Shown here in pieces: positions 17,843 through 27,825 of a stretch of 64,000 nt of DNA (positions within the stretch are counted from its first letter, which is position 1; each line of letters begins with the position of its first letter). Made by a program: the position numbers and the translations under genes. The notes under the pieces were generated by a model. The model saw nothing but the letters and a program-made list of their open reading frames with translations, made no database searches and was not told the DNA's origin. The stretch is taken from the NCBI RefSeq assembly GCF_000377625.1, contig NZ_KB898337.1, positions 1-64,000 on the forward strand, read 5' to 3'. The DNA comes from Prevotella veroralis DSM 19559 = JCM 6290 (lineage in GTDB: Bacteria; Bacteroidota; Bacteroidia; Bacteroidales; Bacteroidaceae).

Positions 17843-18670
17843 TTACTTCTTGTTAGCTCTCTCAATAATGTACTTGTTTGAAAGCTTCTTAGGTGCACGA
17901 GTCTTAAGACCCTTAGCGTACAAGCCCTTACGTGAACGTGGATGACCACCAGACTGGCGACCTTCACCACCACCCATTGGGTGATCAACAGGGTTCATAA
18001 CAACACCACGGTTGTGAGGACGACGACCCAGCCAACGAGAGCGACCAGCCTTACCAGACTGCTCAAGAGCGTGGTCAGAGTTACCTACACTACCTACAGT
18101 TGCCTTACAAGCTGACAAGATCTGGCGTGTTTCACCAGAAGGGAGCTTGATAACACAATAACTGCCTTCACGAGAAGTAAGCTGAGCAAAATTACCAGCC
18201 GAACGAACGAGCAATGCACCCTGACCTGGACGTAACTCAATATTATGAATTACAGTACCAACAGGAATGTTAGCCAAAGGAAGGGCGTTACCAACCTCAG
18301 GTGCTGCCTCAGCACCTGACATTAGTGTTGCACCAACCTGCAGTCCGTTAGGAGCAATAATGTAACGTTTTTCACCATCAGCATAGTATAACAGCGCAAT
18401 ACGAGCTGATCTGTTAGGATCATACTCGATTGTTTTCACTACAGCTGGAACACCATCTTTCTCTCGCTTGAAGTCGATAAGACGATACTTCTTCTTGTGA
18501 CCACCGCCTATATAGCGGACAGTCATCTTACCGGTGTTGTTTCGACCACCGGTAGAATGTTTACCGTAAACGAGAGACTTCTCTGGCACGGATGCAGTAA
18601 TATCCTCGAACGTGCCAATAACCTTGTGTCTTTGTCCCGGTGTAACCGGGTTTAATTTACGTACTGCCAT
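17843..18670 (-). CDS. rplB: 50S ribosomal protein L2
   Basis: L2 is needed for subunit joining and supports the peptidyl-transferase centre. The 275-aa protein has the [21 protein letters not shown] stretch near residue 40 (read here in part) and the conserved C-terminal [18 protein letters not shown] with the functionally important His. It lies 7 nt behind rplW. Confidence 0.97.
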   Translation of the reverse strand: MAVRKLNPVTPGQRHKVIGTFEDITASVPEKSLVYGKHSTGGRNNTGKMTVRYIGGGHKKKYRLIDFKREKDGVPAVVKTIEYDPNRSARIALLYYADGEKRYIIAPNGLQVGATLMSGAEAAPEVGNALPLANIPVGTVIHNIELRPGQGALLVRSAGNFAQLTSREGSYCVIKLPSGETRQILSACKATVGSVGNSDHALEQSGKAGRSRWLGRRPHNRGVVMNPVDHPMGGGEGRQSGGHPRSRKGLYAKGLKTRAPKKLSNKYIIERANKK

Positions 18671-18677
18671 TTTTTAT

Positions 18678-19022
18678 TTAAATATTGCTATAAAAATCGA
18701 TTGAATCGCCATTCTTCAAAGTGACGATAGCCTTCTTGAATGCGTTCTTCTGTCCTTTCACAAGACCTGCCTTGGTATAACGTGCTTGACGCTTACCTGC
18801 GTAACGAACGGTATTCACATCTACTACTGTAACGTTGTACAAAGCCTCAACTTCTTTCTTAATCTCAAGCTTGTTGGCCTCAGGCTTAACGATGAAACCA
18901 TACTTTGGCTGTGCCAAAATAGTTCTCTTCTCACCCTTGTGCTTTACAACCTTATCCTCAGAAGACTTGTCTGTCAACTTGGTCATCTTTTCAGTGACCA
19001 CTGGTTTAATGATAAATCCCAT
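18678..19022 (-). CDS. rplW: 50S ribosomal protein L23 with an N-terminal insertion
   Basis: L23 is the docking site for trigger factor and SRP at the tunnel exit. The family core is seen in KPVVTEKMTKL and KYGFIVKPEANKLEIKKEVE. Between them, about residues 19-38, lies an additional charged segment (SSEDKVVKHKGEKRTILAQ) that makes the protein 114 aa, longer than the usual 95-100 aa. Such loops occur in Bacteroidetes L23. It lies 22 nt behind rplD. Confidence 0.95.
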   Translation of the reverse strand: MGFIIKPVVTEKMTKLTDKSSEDKVVKHKGEKRTILAQPKYGFIVKPEANKLEIKKEVEALYNVTVVDVNTVRYAGKRQARYTKAGLVKGQKNAFKKAIVTLKNGDSIDFYSNI

Positions 19023-19044
19023 AATTCTTCTTGTCTCCTAGTTA

Positions 19045-19674
19045 TTACTTGGTTAAGATTTCGTCAATAACCTTCAGAGAGTTTTCTGTAATAACTACTA
19101 CATCAGCATTCAAAACTTTGTATGAATTTACCTGTGAAGCAGTCATAACCTCAGTCTTCTGCAGATTACGAGCTGACAAATATACGTTTTTCTCTACTTC
19201 TGGCAAAACGAGAAGGACTTTCTTGCTATCAACTTTAAGATTTTTCACAATATTTACGAAATCTTTAGTCTTTGGAGCATCAAGATTGAAATTTTCTACT
19301 ACAACAATAGCATTATCCTGTGCCTTATAAGCCAATGCAGACTTACGAGCAAGAACCTTTACCTTCTTATTCAGCTTGAAGCTGTAATCGCGTGGCTTAG
19401 GACCGAATACACGACCACCACCTACGAGGACTGGAGAATTGATATCACCACGACGAGCACCGCCGCCGCCCTTCTGACGACCCAACTTACGAGTAGAACC
19501 AGCGTGCTCACTTCTTTCCTTTGACTTAGCTGTACCCTGACGCTGATCAGCGAGATACTGCTTAACTGCGAGATAGAGGACGTGATCGTTAGGCTCAATT
19601 CCGAAGATATTCTCGTTAAGAGTTACCTTACGGCCGGTCTCCTGACCTTTGATATCTAATACGTTAATATCCAT
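19045..19674 (-). CDS. rplD: 50S ribosomal protein L4
   Basis: L4 lines the constriction of the peptide tunnel. Its extended loop contains [20 protein letters not shown] with [19 protein letters not shown] after it. The length is 209 aa. In E. coli L4 represses the S10 operon; no such leader was identified here. Its start overlaps the rplC stop by one base. Confidence 0.97.
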   Translation of the reverse strand: MDINVLDIKGQETGRKVTLNENIFGIEPNDHVLYLAVKQYLADQRQGTAKSKERSEHAGSTRKLGRQKGGGGARRGDINSPVLVGGGRVFGPKPRDYSFKLNKKVKVLARKSALAYKAQDNAIVVVENFNLDAPKTKDFVNIVKNLKVDSKKVLLVLPEVEKNVYLSARNLQKTEVMTASQVNSYKVLNADVVVITENSLKVIDEILTK

Positions 19675-20288
19675 TACTTCTTAATTATTACGGTTGAACC
19701 ATTACATCCAGCAACACTACCCTTAACAAGGATAAGATTGTGCTCTGGAATAACCTTTAACACCTGAAGGTTCTGAGTAGTTACTCTGTCGCCTCCCATC
19801 TGACCTCCCATGCGCATGCCCTTGAAGACCTTAGCTGGGTAAGAACAAGCACCAATAGAACCCGGCTTACGAGCGCGGTCATCCTGACCATGAGTAGACT
19901 GACCTACACCACCGAATCCGTGACGCTTTACAACACCTTGGAAACCTTTACCCTTAGATGTACCTACAACGTCTACAAACTTAACATCATTGAACAATTC
20001 AACAGTAATAGTGTCACCGAGGTTATATTCCTCGTCAAACTTGAACTCGGCCAAGTGCTTCTTTGGTGTTGTGCCGGCTTTCTTAAAGTGTCCCTGCTGT
20101 GGCTTAGAAGTTCTCTTCTCTTTAGCCTCGCCGAAACCTAACTGAACAGCCTTGTAACCATCCTTTTCTACGGTTTTAACCTGGGTTACAACACAAGGAC
20201 CAGCTTCGATAACAGTGCACGGTACATTCTTACCGTCGGCACTGAAAACGGATGTCATTCCGATTTTCTTTCCTAATAATCCTGGCAT
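19674..20288 (-). CDS. rplC: 50S ribosomal protein L3
   Basis: L3 reaches the peptidyl-transferase centre. The 204-aa protein begins [20 protein letters not shown] and includes [20 protein letters not shown] (the loop with the methylated Gln of other species) and [20 protein letters not shown]. It overlaps rplD by one base. Confidence 0.97.
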   Translation of the reverse strand: MPGLLGKKIGMTSVFSADGKNVPCTVIEAGPCVVTQVKTVEKDGYKAVQLGFGEAKEKRTSKPQQGHFKKAGTTPKKHLAEFKFDEEYNLGDTITVELFNDVKFVDVVGTSKGKGFQGVVKRHGFGGVGQSTHGQDDRARKPGSIGACSYPAKVFKGMRMGGQMGGDRVTTQNLQVLKVIPEHNLILVKGSVAGCNGSTVIIKK

Positions 20289-20359
20289 TTCAATTAATGA
20301 TTTTAAAATGAATGTAAATGCTTTTTGTATTAATTTGTTTCTTATTTGTCAACAGATGA

Positions 20360-20665
20360 CTACACCTTGATTTCAACCTCAACACCTGAAGGCAACTCAA
20401 GCTTCATCAAAGCATCAACAGTCTTTGCTGTAGAGCTGTAAATATCGATGAGACGCTTGAAATCTGAGAGCTGGAACTGCTCACGTGACTTCTTGTTAAC
20501 GAATGTTGAGCGGTTTACAGTGTAAATACGCTTGTGTGTTGGCAATGGAATAGGACCACTAACAATAGCACCTGTTGCCTTTACAGCCTTCACAATCTTC
20601 TCTGCTGACTTGTCAACCAACTGGTGGTCGTAAGACTTCAGCTTAATACGAATCTTCTGACTCAT
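20360..20665 (-). CDS. rpsJ: 30S ribosomal protein S10
   Basis: S10 works in the ribosome and, bound to NusB, in transcription antitermination. The start is set at [20 protein letters not shown] (101 aa); 18 extra upstream codons up to 20719 read through the spacer. [19 protein letters not shown] is the conserved loop. It begins the S10 part of the cluster, 84 nt after fusA. Confidence 0.97.
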   Translation of the reverse strand: MSQKIRIKLKSYDHQLVDKSAEKIVKAVKATGAIVSGPIPLPTHKRIYTVNRSTFVNKKSREQFQLSDFKRLIDIYSSTAKTVDALMKLELPSGVEVEIKV

Positions 20666-20749
20666 GTGTAATTTATTTTTACTATTATATACATAAAGGT
20701 TGCTCCTCATAAGAGTCATTCGCTATGAGAGAGCACTTCCTTATATTAT

Positions 20750-22867
20750 TTACTTAACGAGATCTGAATTACCCTTCAACTCATCAAGAATCTCCTTTGC
20801 AAGAGAGCTTGATACTGGTGAGTGGTGATCATACTCCATAGAAGAAGTAGCACGACCTGATGTAATTGTACGGAGAGCGGTTACGTAACCGAACATCTCA
20901 GACAATGGAACCATAGCCTTAACGATACGTGCACCACTACGAGCCTCATCCATACCCTGTACAAGACCACGACGCTTGTTCAAGTCACCGATAACATCAC
21001 CCATGTTCTCTTCTGGAGTAACAACCTCTACTTTCATGATAGGCTCCATAAGAACAGGACCAGCCTTAGGACAAAGCACCTTAAATGCCTGATGTGCTAC
21101 AAGCTCGAATGACAACTGGTCAGAGTCAACTGGGTGGAAAGAACCATCAGTCAAAGTAACCTTAAGACCAGTCATTGGGAAGCCACCGAGTACACCATTA
21201 TTCAAGCAGTCCTTGAATCCTTTCTCAACTGAAGGGATGAACTCCTTAGGTACGTTACCACCCTTAACAACATTGATGAACTGTAAATCACCCTCGGTGT
21301 AATCTTCGTCCTTAGGCTCGATTGTAACATCGATACAAGCGAACTTACCACGACCACCAGACTGTTTCTTATAAGTCTCACGACTCTGAGCAGCCTTAGT
21401 AATAGCCTCCTTGTAGTTAACTTGTGGTTTACCTTGATTACACTCTACCTTAAACTCACGTTTCAAACGGTCAATAATGATATCCAAGTGAAGCTCACCC
21501 ATACCAGAGATAATTGTCTGACCACTCTGCTCGTCAGTACGAACGGTGAATGTTGGATCCTCTTCTGCAAGTTTCGCAAGACCATTATCAAGTTTAGCAA
21601 CATCTGCCTGACTCTTTGGCTCTACAGCAATAGAGATTACGGTATCAGGGAAAGTCATAGACTCCAATACGATTGGGGCATTCTCATCACAGAGAGTATC
21701 ACCTGTACGAATATCCTTGAAACCTACACCAGCACCGATATCACCAGCATCAATTGACTCCATAGGGATTTCCTTATTAGAGTTCATCTGGAACAAACGG
21801 CTGATACGCTCCTTCTTGCCAGAACGTGGGTTGTAAACATAAGAACCTGCAACAACCTTACCTGAATAGACACGGAAGAATACCAAGCGACCCATAAATG
21901 GATCAGTAGCAATCTTAAATGCCAATGCAGCTGTTGGGTCATTCTCGCTAGGTTTACGATCCTCTTCCTCCTCAGTATCAGGATTCGTACCTACAATAGC
22001 TGGTGTATCCAATGGAGAAGGCAAGAATGCACAAACATAATCAAGAAGTGGCTGAACACCCTTATTCTTGTAAGAAGAACCGAGGAGCATTGGGCAACAT
22101 TCCATTGCAATACAGCCTTTACGTATTGCAGCGATAATCTTATCCTCTGGGATATCCTGACCTTCAAGATACATCTCCATCAGCTCATCGTCAAAGTTAG
22201 CTGCACCCTCTAGCAACTTATCACGCCACTCAGCAGCCTCATCAACGAGATCAGCAGGAATCTCCTCGACATCGTATTCTGCCCCCATAGTCTCATCGTG
22301 CCACAAGATAGCTTTCATCTTGATAAGGTCAACAACACCTTTGAAGTTTTCCTCAGCACCTATAGGAATCTGAATAGCGATAGGATTTGCACCAAGAATA
22401 TATTTCATCTGCTGCACTGTCTCATAGAAGTCTGCACCAGAGCGATCCATCTTGTTTACATAACCAATACGTGGGACATTGTACTTATCAGCCTGACGCC
22501 ATACAGTCTCAGACTGAGGCTGTACACCATCAGCAGCAGAATAAGTAGCAACAGCACCATCAAGAACACGGAGTGAACGCTCTACCTCAGCAGTAAAGTC
22601 AACGTGTCCCGGAGTATCAATCAAGTTAATCTTATAAGACTTTCCAAGGTAGTTCCAGTTACATGTTGTAGCAGCAGATGTAATTGTGATACCACGCTCC
22701 TGCTCCTGTGCCATCCAGTCCATAGTAGCAGCACCATCATGTACCTCACCAATCTTGTGAGTCTTACCTGTATAAAATAGAATACGTTCAGATGTGGTCG
22801 TCTTACCGGCGTCAATGTGTGCCATAATACCGATATTACGAGTCAAATGTAAATCGTGATTTGCCAT
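20750..22867 (-). CDS. fusA: translation elongation factor G
   Basis: EF-G is the GTPase that moves tRNA and mRNA through the ribosome. The G1 motif is AHIDAGKTT near residue 16, the switch region has [12 protein letters not shown], the G3 motif is DTPGHVDF and the G4 motif is NKMD. Domains II-V follow to residue 705, normal length, with [11 protein letters not shown] in domain IV. It is the third gene of the str operon and, unlike in E. coli, no tuf follows; tuf is at 41673-42869. Confidence 0.97.
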   Translation of the reverse strand: MANHDLHLTRNIGIMAHIDAGKTTTSERILFYTGKTHKIGEVHDGAATMDWMAQEQERGITITSAATTCNWNYLGKSYKINLIDTPGHVDFTAEVERSLRVLDGAVATYSAADGVQPQSETVWRQADKYNVPRIGYVNKMDRSGADFYETVQQMKYILGANPIAIQIPIGAEENFKGVVDLIKMKAILWHDETMGAEYDVEEIPADLVDEAAEWRDKLLEGAANFDDELMEMYLEGQDIPEDKIIAAIRKGCIAMECCPMLLGSSYKNKGVQPLLDYVCAFLPSPLDTPAIVGTNPDTEEEEDRKPSENDPTAALAFKIATDPFMGRLVFFRVYSGKVVAGSYVYNPRSGKKERISRLFQMNSNKEIPMESIDAGDIGAGVGFKDIRTGDTLCDENAPIVLESMTFPDTVISIAVEPKSQADVAKLDNGLAKLAEEDPTFTVRTDEQSGQTIISGMGELHLDIIIDRLKREFKVECNQGKPQVNYKEAITKAAQSRETYKKQSGGRGKFACIDVTIEPKDEDYTEGDLQFINVVKGGNVPKEFIPSVEKGFKDCLNNGVLGGFPMTGLKVTLTDGSFHPVDSDQLSFELVAHQAFKVLCPKAGPVLMEPIMKVEVVTPEENMGDVIGDLNKRRGLVQGMDEARSGARIVKAMVPLSEMFGYVTALRTITSGRATSSMEYDHHSPVSSSLAKEILDELKGNSDLVK

Positions 22868-22895
22868 TTCCTTTTACCTTATTATAATAACTTGA

Positions 22896-23372
22896 TTAGA
22901 ATCTGAAGTGAGCAAATGCACGATTAGCCTCAGCCATGCGGTGCATATCTTCCTTACGCTTATAAGCACCACCCTGGTTATTGAAAGCATCCATAATCTC
23001 AGATGCAAGCTTATCAGCCATACTCTTACCACCACGCTTACGTGCAAAGGCAATCATATTCTTCATTGAAACACTCTCCTTACGATCAGGGCGAATCTCT
23101 GTTGGTACCTGGAATGTAGCACCACCAATACGGCGGCTCTTTACCTCTACCTGCGGAGTGATGTTATCAAGAGCCTGCTTCCACACCTCAAGTGGAGACT
23201 TCTCCTCATCCTTCATCTTACCGCCTACAATATCAAGGGCTGCGTAGAAGATTTCGTATGAGGTATTCTTCTTACCATCATACATCAAGTGATTTACGAA
23301 CTTTGACACCTTCTGATCATTGAACTTTGGATCTGGAAGGATTACACGCTTCTTTGGTTTTGCTTTTCTCAT
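22896..23372 (-). CDS. rpsG: 30S ribosomal protein S7
   Basis: S7 starts assembly of the small-subunit head. The 158-aa protein begins [20 protein letters not shown] and contains [20 protein letters not shown], the usual family marks. It lies 28 nt before fusA but 219 nt behind rpsL. Confidence 0.97.
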   Translation of the reverse strand: MRKAKPKKRVILPDPKFNDQKVSKFVNHLMYDGKKNTSYEIFYAALDIVGGKMKDEEKSPLEVWKQALDNITPQVEVKSRRIGGATFQVPTEIRPDRKESVSMKNMIAFARKRGGKSMADKLASEIMDAFNNQGGAYKRKEDMHRMAEANRAFAHFRF

Positions 23373-23591
23373 TTTTAATTTTAAACTTTAATTCTGCGGA
23401 GGCTGTCGTCTTTCGTTCTTCAACACCCTCTCTTGGGCATTTACTCAACCTTTGTGATTACAAATCTCCAGCAAAACTGTTTGTTTTTAGTTTCTTCTTT
23501 TAAAGTGCCTTGGAGCATCGACCATCACCGGCCGTTGCACCTCGGCTTTATGGATTGAAGTTTCTTTTGCTGCCTTTAGGCAACACAGATA
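23373..23591 (-). promoter_or_regulatory. 219-bp spacer between rpsL and rpsG with small hairpins
   Basis: No gene is visible. On the transcribed strand two short hairpins can be drawn: TGCC/GGCA (23571-23574 with 23579-23582) and GCCG/CGGC (23531-23534 with 23543-23546). In E. coli the str mRNA between these two genes is the S7 repressor site; a similar role is possible here but the sequence does not prove it. Confidence 0.3.
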
Positions 23592-23975
23592 TTACTTCTT
23601 AGCTGCCTTTGGACGCTTAGCACCGTACTTAGAACGACGCTGTGTGCGATTGGCAACACCTGCGGTATCAAGAGTACCACGAACGATGTGATAACGTACA
23701 CCAGGAAGGTCCTTAACACGACCACCACGAACGAGAACAATACTGTGCTCCTGCAAGTTGTGACCCTCTCCTGGGATGTAAGAGTTTACTTCCTTCTGGT
23801 TGGTCAAACGAACACGGGCAACCTTACGCATTGCCGAATTAGGCTTCTTAGGAGTTGTAGTGTAAACACGAACACAAACGCCACGACGCTGTGGACAATT
23901 GTCCAAAGCTGGAGACTTGCTCTTGTCTACAATGTCCTTTCTGCCTTTTCTTACTAATTGTGAAATAGTAGGCAT
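23592..23975 (-). CDS. rpsL: 30S ribosomal protein S12
   Basis: S12 controls decoding accuracy at the A site. The 127-aa protein contains [19 protein letters not shown] and [20 protein letters not shown]; the Lys residues that change in streptomycin resistance (PKKPNS loop, RVKDLPG loop) are wild type. It is the first gene of the str operon. Confidence 0.97.
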   Translation of the reverse strand: MPTISQLVRKGRKDIVDKSKSPALDNCPQRRGVCVRVYTTTPKKPNSAMRKVARVRLTNQKEVNSYIPGEGHNLQEHSIVLVRGGRVKDLPGVRYHIVRGTLDTAGVANRTQRRSKYGAKRPKAAKK

Positions 23976-24082
23976 GATTTTTCTTTTTTGTTGTTATATA
24001 TTTATTTTGTTTATTTTCAATCCATTACACATGCAGACGAATGCTTCTTAAAGAATGCTATCCGCTCTGTGATTTCGGAGTG

Positions 24083-24090
24083 CAAAGGTA
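24083..24090 (-). promoter_or_regulatory. rpsL: promoter -7 element of the str/S10 cluster
   Basis: Minus-strand TACCTTTG matches TAnnTTTG and lies 108 nt before the rpsL start, with DNA free of genes around it. This would be the main promoter of the long ribosomal cluster. A clear -33 TTTG is not visible. Confidence 0.5.
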
Positions 24091-24189
24091 CAAAGTTTCC
24101 TTTAAATGACCTAATAATAAGAAAAGGAATAAATTAGGAGAGCAACTCTATTAACAATAAATAACCTTTTACTTATTATTTAACATCGA

Positions 24190-24576
24190 TTATCCAACAC
24201 CTACAAGGGAGTTCATGATAATAACAAAAAGAACTATACCTGTTATGACTACATAAAGCCAGTCGCGCTGAATACTAAAATCAACCAACGAGAGCATGAC
24301 ACGCATTACTGGTGTAAGCATAAGGACAATAACTCCCAATTGTACCCAACCTACAGCTGAGAACGATAGAACCGACTTAAAGATTCCCTCAAACGTGGTA
24401 TAACTAATATCTCCCTTACGGAATACACTATAATCGGGCAAGGTTGAATCAGAAGAAGTAACAAGATACCAAATACCTCCTATCAAGGCAATGAGACATG
24501 CTGTAAAGACTCCAATGCGCAAAGTATTGCCAATCAGAGCATTCATATTATTCTTTGAGTTTGAACTACTTTCCAT
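24190..24576 (-). CDS. DUF1634 membrane protein (128 aa)
   Basis: Three hydrophobic helices are visible: NTLRIGVFTACLIALIGGIW, the segment around VGWVQLGVIVLMLTPVMRVM, and WLYVVITGIVLFVIIMNSLV. This three-helix pattern after a TauE/SafE gene is that of DUF1634 proteins. The gene starts 1 nt after the permease stop, so the two are co-translated and probably work together in the inner membrane. The molecular role of DUF1634 is not established. Confidence 0.8.
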   Translation of the reverse strand: MESSSNSKNNMNALIGNTLRIGVFTACLIALIGGIWYLVTSSDSTLPDYSVFRKGDISYTTFEGIFKSVLSFSAVGWVQLGVIVLMLTPVMRVMLSLVDFSIQRDWLYVVITGIVLFVIIMNSLVGVG

Positions 24577-24577
24577 T

Positions 24578-25414
24578 TCAGAACTTTCCTATTATACCAT
24601 TATATATCATATTTAAAGCAGCCAACAAAATAGCCACAGCAAAAATCTTTCTCAATAGCCTTACATCTAAACGCTTCAGTAACTTTGCACCACTCATAGC
24701 ACCGGCTAACACACCAACCATTATCGGAAAGGCAATACCTGGTTCAATATATCCACGCTGAAGATAAACAACAGCAGACGTTACTGCTGTAACACCAATC
24801 ATAAAATTACTTGTAGTTGTACTTACCTTAAACGGGACTTTCATGCATCCATCCATTGCCAATACTTTTAATGCGCCACTACCAATACCTAATAGTCCAG
24901 ATAAAGCACCAGCAAGAACCATTACAGAGAAACCTCCTGTTACATTGGTCAACTCATACTTCTGCTGTTTACCATCTTTAGTAGGATAAGAACCGAACAG
25001 TTTTAGTTTCATAGCCAACCGACTCCCTTTCACATCCACATAATCGATCTTCTGGCGAAACTGCAATGCTATAGTAAGGAGTAAGACCGCACCGAATACA
25101 ATAGCTATGGCATTCGTCGGCATCCATAAAGCTACTGCGGCACCCAAGACAGCACCTATACTCGTTGCTATTTCAAGAAACATACCCAAACGAATGTTTG
25201 TCATACCTTCTTTTACATACGCACTCGCCGACCCCGAAGATGTCGCAATAGAAGCTACTAAAGCTGCCCCAATGGCATAATGAAAGTCAATGCCAAAACA
25301 TAAGGTAAGAAGAGGAATAACAATAACACCTCCACCTAATCCAGTCAAGGAACCCAGCAAACCTGCACAATAGGCACCTAACAATAAAAGAATAGTAAAT
25401 ACAATAATACTCAT
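24578..25414 (-). CDS. TauE/SafE family permease (278 aa)
   Basis: A polytopic inner-membrane protein of about eight helices. The start IVFTILLLLGAYCAGLLGSL followed by TGLGGGVIVIPLLTL, and the second repeat SGLLGIGSGALKVLAMDG, are the paired Gly-rich motifs of the TauE/SafE (UPF0721) family. Members are thought to move small sulfur-containing or organic anions such as sulfite or sulfoacetate; the substrate here cannot be read. A charged cytosolic loop lies around residues 120-150. It forms a two-gene unit with the DUF1634 gene. Confidence 0.85.
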   Translation of the reverse strand: MSIIVFTILLLLGAYCAGLLGSLTGLGGGVIVIPLLTLCFGIDFHYAIGAALVASIATSSGSASAYVKEGMTNIRLGMFLEIATSIGAVLGAAVALWMPTNAIAIVFGAVLLLTIALQFRQKIDYVDVKGSRLAMKLKLFGSYPTKDGKQQKYELTNVTGGFSVMVLAGALSGLLGIGSGALKVLAMDGCMKVPFKVSTTTSNFMIGVTAVTSAVVYLQRGYIEPGIAFPIMVGVLAGAMSGAKLLKRLDVRLLRKIFAVAILLAALNMIYNGIIGKF

Positions 25415-25433
25415 TGAGATTTAATTTTGAATG

Positions 25434-25441
25434 CAAAAGTA
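25434..25441 (-). promoter_or_regulatory. possible promoter of the TauE/SafE-DUF1634 pair
   Basis: Minus-strand TACTTTTG fits TAnnTTTG, 20 nt before the permease start. No convincing -33 element was seen. Confidence 0.4.
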
Positions 25442-25616
25442 AGCAAATACTTCGAAAGTAGATAGCCTCTTTTTTAAAATTAAGTTGAACCTTATCTAAA
25501 AACAAAGAAATACCATTGACAAATAGAAGCACATTTATCATTCTAAGGATCTAACATTCTCAAACACGCGAGCGCAATTACTGCCTAAAATATGTCTGGA
25601 CCTCATCTATAATTAT

Positions 25617-25624
25617 TAACTTTG
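25617..25624 (+). promoter_or_regulatory. promoter -7 element of the LtaS-like gene
   Basis: TAACTTTG matches TAnnTTTG. It overlaps a TTG codon at 25622 that opens the longest frame, so that TTG cannot be the start of translation; the ATG at 25643 is. Confidence 0.55.
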
Positions 25625-25642
25625 CCGAAAAATAAGCAAACG

Positions 25643-27715
25643 ATGGACAAAAGAACAAATGTAATTACCAAGAATCCTATTAATTTCATTGGAACACGAT
25701 TTTTAAAACTGTATCTACTCATTGGATTCATCCTAAGAATTATCTTAATGTGGAATGTCCCCGAAGATTCTTCTTTCTCTTTCTGGGAGATAATCAGATT
25801 CTTAAGTGTTGGCTTCGTAACAGATATTTGTATGGCAATTTTGCTTGCCTTACCATTACAGATTATAAACCTTGGGCTAAATGAAGCTAAATATCATCGC
25901 GTCACAGGATGGATTATTGAACTTCTACTAGCTATCGCCTTTGCCTACGTATTATTCTTCCATACCATCTTCCACGAATACGGAGGCGGCGCACCAAAGA
26001 TTGCACGAATATTTCTCGGATGGAAACTATTTAGTTTCTCCTTACGCTTTTTCATTCCAAGAACAAGAGAAACATGGCGTAAGGTTTCCCTCTATACAAC
26101 TTGGGCTGTATATGTTTTCTTATTACTTTGCGTCACAGCAGGAGAATACATCTTCTGGGGAGAGTTTGGCGTAAGATATAATTTCATTGCAGTAGACTAT
26201 CTCGTCTACACTCACGAAGTTATTGGGAACATCATGGAATCCTATTCTATTGTTCCGTTGATTGGCATTACATTACTCTTAACAGCTGCAATTATCTTCC
26301 TTCAATCGCGACATTACAAGCTAAAGGTTACTCATCTTTACAATGCGAAGAAGTTTCTTATACACCTTTCTATATATATGGTCTTAGCAATAAGCTCATA
26401 TTTTATCTTACAAGGCACCCATGCTCTACAAAGTAACAATCAATACGTTACTCAACTTGAACAAAACGGAGCCTGCGACTTTGTCATTGCTTTCCAAAGT
26501 AACAAGTTAGAGTATGATAAGTTCTATACCATGTTACCCAAACAACAATGTGTGTCTCTGTATCGTCAACTAAGTGGACTTAATAATGAGGGAAAGAAGA
26601 CGATTGGAGAGTCCCTTGCGCCACAACGCCCTAACATCGTCTTAATAACAGTAGAAAGCCTAAGTGCTGATTTCCTTACGCGATATGGAAATAAAGAGAA
26701 CCTTACCCCACAACTTGACAAGCTCATGCAAGGGAGTATTGTCTTTGACAGTCTATACGCAGCAGGAAACAGAACTGTTAGAGGATTAGAAGCATTATCT
26801 CTTTGCATTCCACCGAGTGCAGGAGAAAGCATCATCAAGCGAAAGGCTAACCGAATGGAGAACTTATCAATAGGTCGTATCCTTGCCCACTTGGGGTACA
26901 AATCGCAATTCATCTATGGCGGAGATAGTTATTTCGATAACATGGGCGACTTCTTCAGTCATAATGGCTACGAAGTAATAGACCGAAAGGACATACCGAA
27001 CAATCAAGTAACATTCGCAAACATTTGGGGTGTCTGTGATGAAGATATCTTCAACAAGAGCTTACAAGTATTCGATAAGAACTATCAGTCGAAGCATCCT
27101 TTCTTCGCACAGATTATGACCACGAGCAACCATCGCCCTTACACCTATCCCAGTGGCAGAATTAAAGTAGACGGTGACCCTAACACAAGAGAAGCCGCCG
27201 TGAAATATACAGACTACGCAATCGGTAAATTCATTAATGACGCCCGAAAGAAAGCATGGTTCCAGAATACCGTATTCATAGTTATTGCTGATCACTGTGC
27301 ATCCAGTGCCGGGAAAACATCACTTCCTATAGACCGCTACCATATTCCATGCCTCGTCTATGCGCCAGCTATTCTCCAACCAAGAAAGATTGAAACTATA
27401 TGCTCGCAGATTGATGTCATGCCTACCCTACTTTCTCTCCTCAAGTTACGTTGCACAGTAAGTTTCACAGGACAAGACATCCTCGCACCAACCTATCATC
27501 CCCGTGCATTCATGGCAACTTACCAAGACCTTGGGTATCTTGAAAGTAACCGACTAACTGTTTTATCTCCAGTCCGCAATATACGACAATACATCGTTCG
27601 TCCATTACACGATGGTACATTTGAAGAGCAACCTACAAAGCAGATGAATCAAGAACTCGTCCGCAAAGCGCAGGCTTACTACCAATACACAAACTTATAC
27701 GTGAAAGCACAATAG
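25643..27715 (+). CDS. LtaS-like phosphoglycerol transferase / sulfatase-fold membrane enzyme
   Basis: An N-terminal membrane part with about five helices covers roughly residues 15-255 (for example LYLLIGFILRIILMWNV and VPLIGITLLLTAAIIFLQSR). A periplasmic sulfatase-fold domain follows, starting at RPNIVLITVESLSADFLTRY, with the Glu metal ligand in VESLS, the likely Thr nucleophile in GNRTVRGLEA, and a metal site in VIADHCASS. This is the architecture of lipoteichoic acid synthase and of OpgB/MdoB enzymes; in a Gram-negative Bacteroidales the likely task is transfer of a phospho-alcohol group to an envelope glycan or lipid. The start at 25643 (690 aa) is chosen because the -7 element lies over the earlier TTG. 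A terminator hairpin follows at 27766-27799. Confidence 0.85.
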   Translation: MDKRTNVITKNPINFIGTRFLKLYLLIGFILRIILMWNVPEDSSFSFWEIIRFLSVGFVTDICMAILLALPLQIINLGLNEAKYHRVTGWIIELLLAIAFAYVLFFHTIFHEYGGGAPKIARIFLGWKLFSFSLRFFIPRTRETWRKVSLYTTWAVYVFLLLCVTAGEYIFWGEFGVRYNFIAVDYLVYTHEVIGNIMESYSIVPLIGITLLLTAAIIFLQSRHYKLKVTHLYNAKKFLIHLSIYMVLAISSYFILQGTHALQSNNQYVTQLEQNGACDFVIAFQSNKLEYDKFYTMLPKQQCVSLYRQLSGLNNEGKKTIGESLAPQRPNIVLITVESLSADFLTRYGNKENLTPQLDKLMQGSIVFDSLYAAGNRTVRGLEALSLCIPPSAGESIIKRKANRMENLSIGRILAHLGYKSQFIYGGDSYFDNMGDFFSHNGYEVIDRKDIPNNQVTFANIWGVCDEDIFNKSLQVFDKNYQSKHPFFAQIMTTSNHRPYTYPSGRIKVDGDPNTREAAVKYTDYAIGKFINDARKKAWFQNTVFIVIADHCASSAGKTSLPIDRYHIPCLVYAPAILQPRKIETICSQIDVMPTLLSLLKLRCTVSFTGQDILAPTYHPRAFMATYQDLGYLESNRLTVLSPVRNIRQYIVRPLHDGTFEEQPTKQMNQELVRKAQAYYQYTNLYVKAQ

Positions 27716-27747
27716 CTTAATCAAAGTAGTGAACTTGTAACATGCCT

Positions 27748-27812
27748 ACAAGCCCCTCTGAAACAGAAAGTCGCCCCCAACAATATGGAGGCGACTTTCA
27801 AGTATTTTAATC
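27748..27812. repeat. short, weak member of the 22-bp periodic repeat family
   Basis: Three consecutive segments of 21, 22 and 22 nt can be aligned with units at 61397-61440. Segment 27748-27768 shares CTCTGAAA and flanking bases with unit 61397-61418 and segment 27769-27790 shares CGCCCCC and TATG with unit 61419-61440. The last two segments contain the terminator stem. Two or three units only, so this could be chance. Confidence 0.35.
27766..27799. terminator. bidirectional terminator between the LtaS-like gene and DUF3467
   Basis: GAAAGTCGCC (27766-27775) pairs perfectly with GGCGACTTTC (27790-27799) around a 14-nt loop. It ends the + strand LtaS-like transcript and the - strand DUF3467 transcript; T-rich sequence follows on the + side. 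Confidence 0.8.
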
Positions 27813-27825
27813 TTAAAGGAATTAC

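Noticed and set aside
24590..25541. Small frames opposite or around the TauE/SafE gene (24555-24761 + and 25287-25541 -)
   Set aside because: They overlap the certain permease gene in other frames or on the other strand and show no domain.
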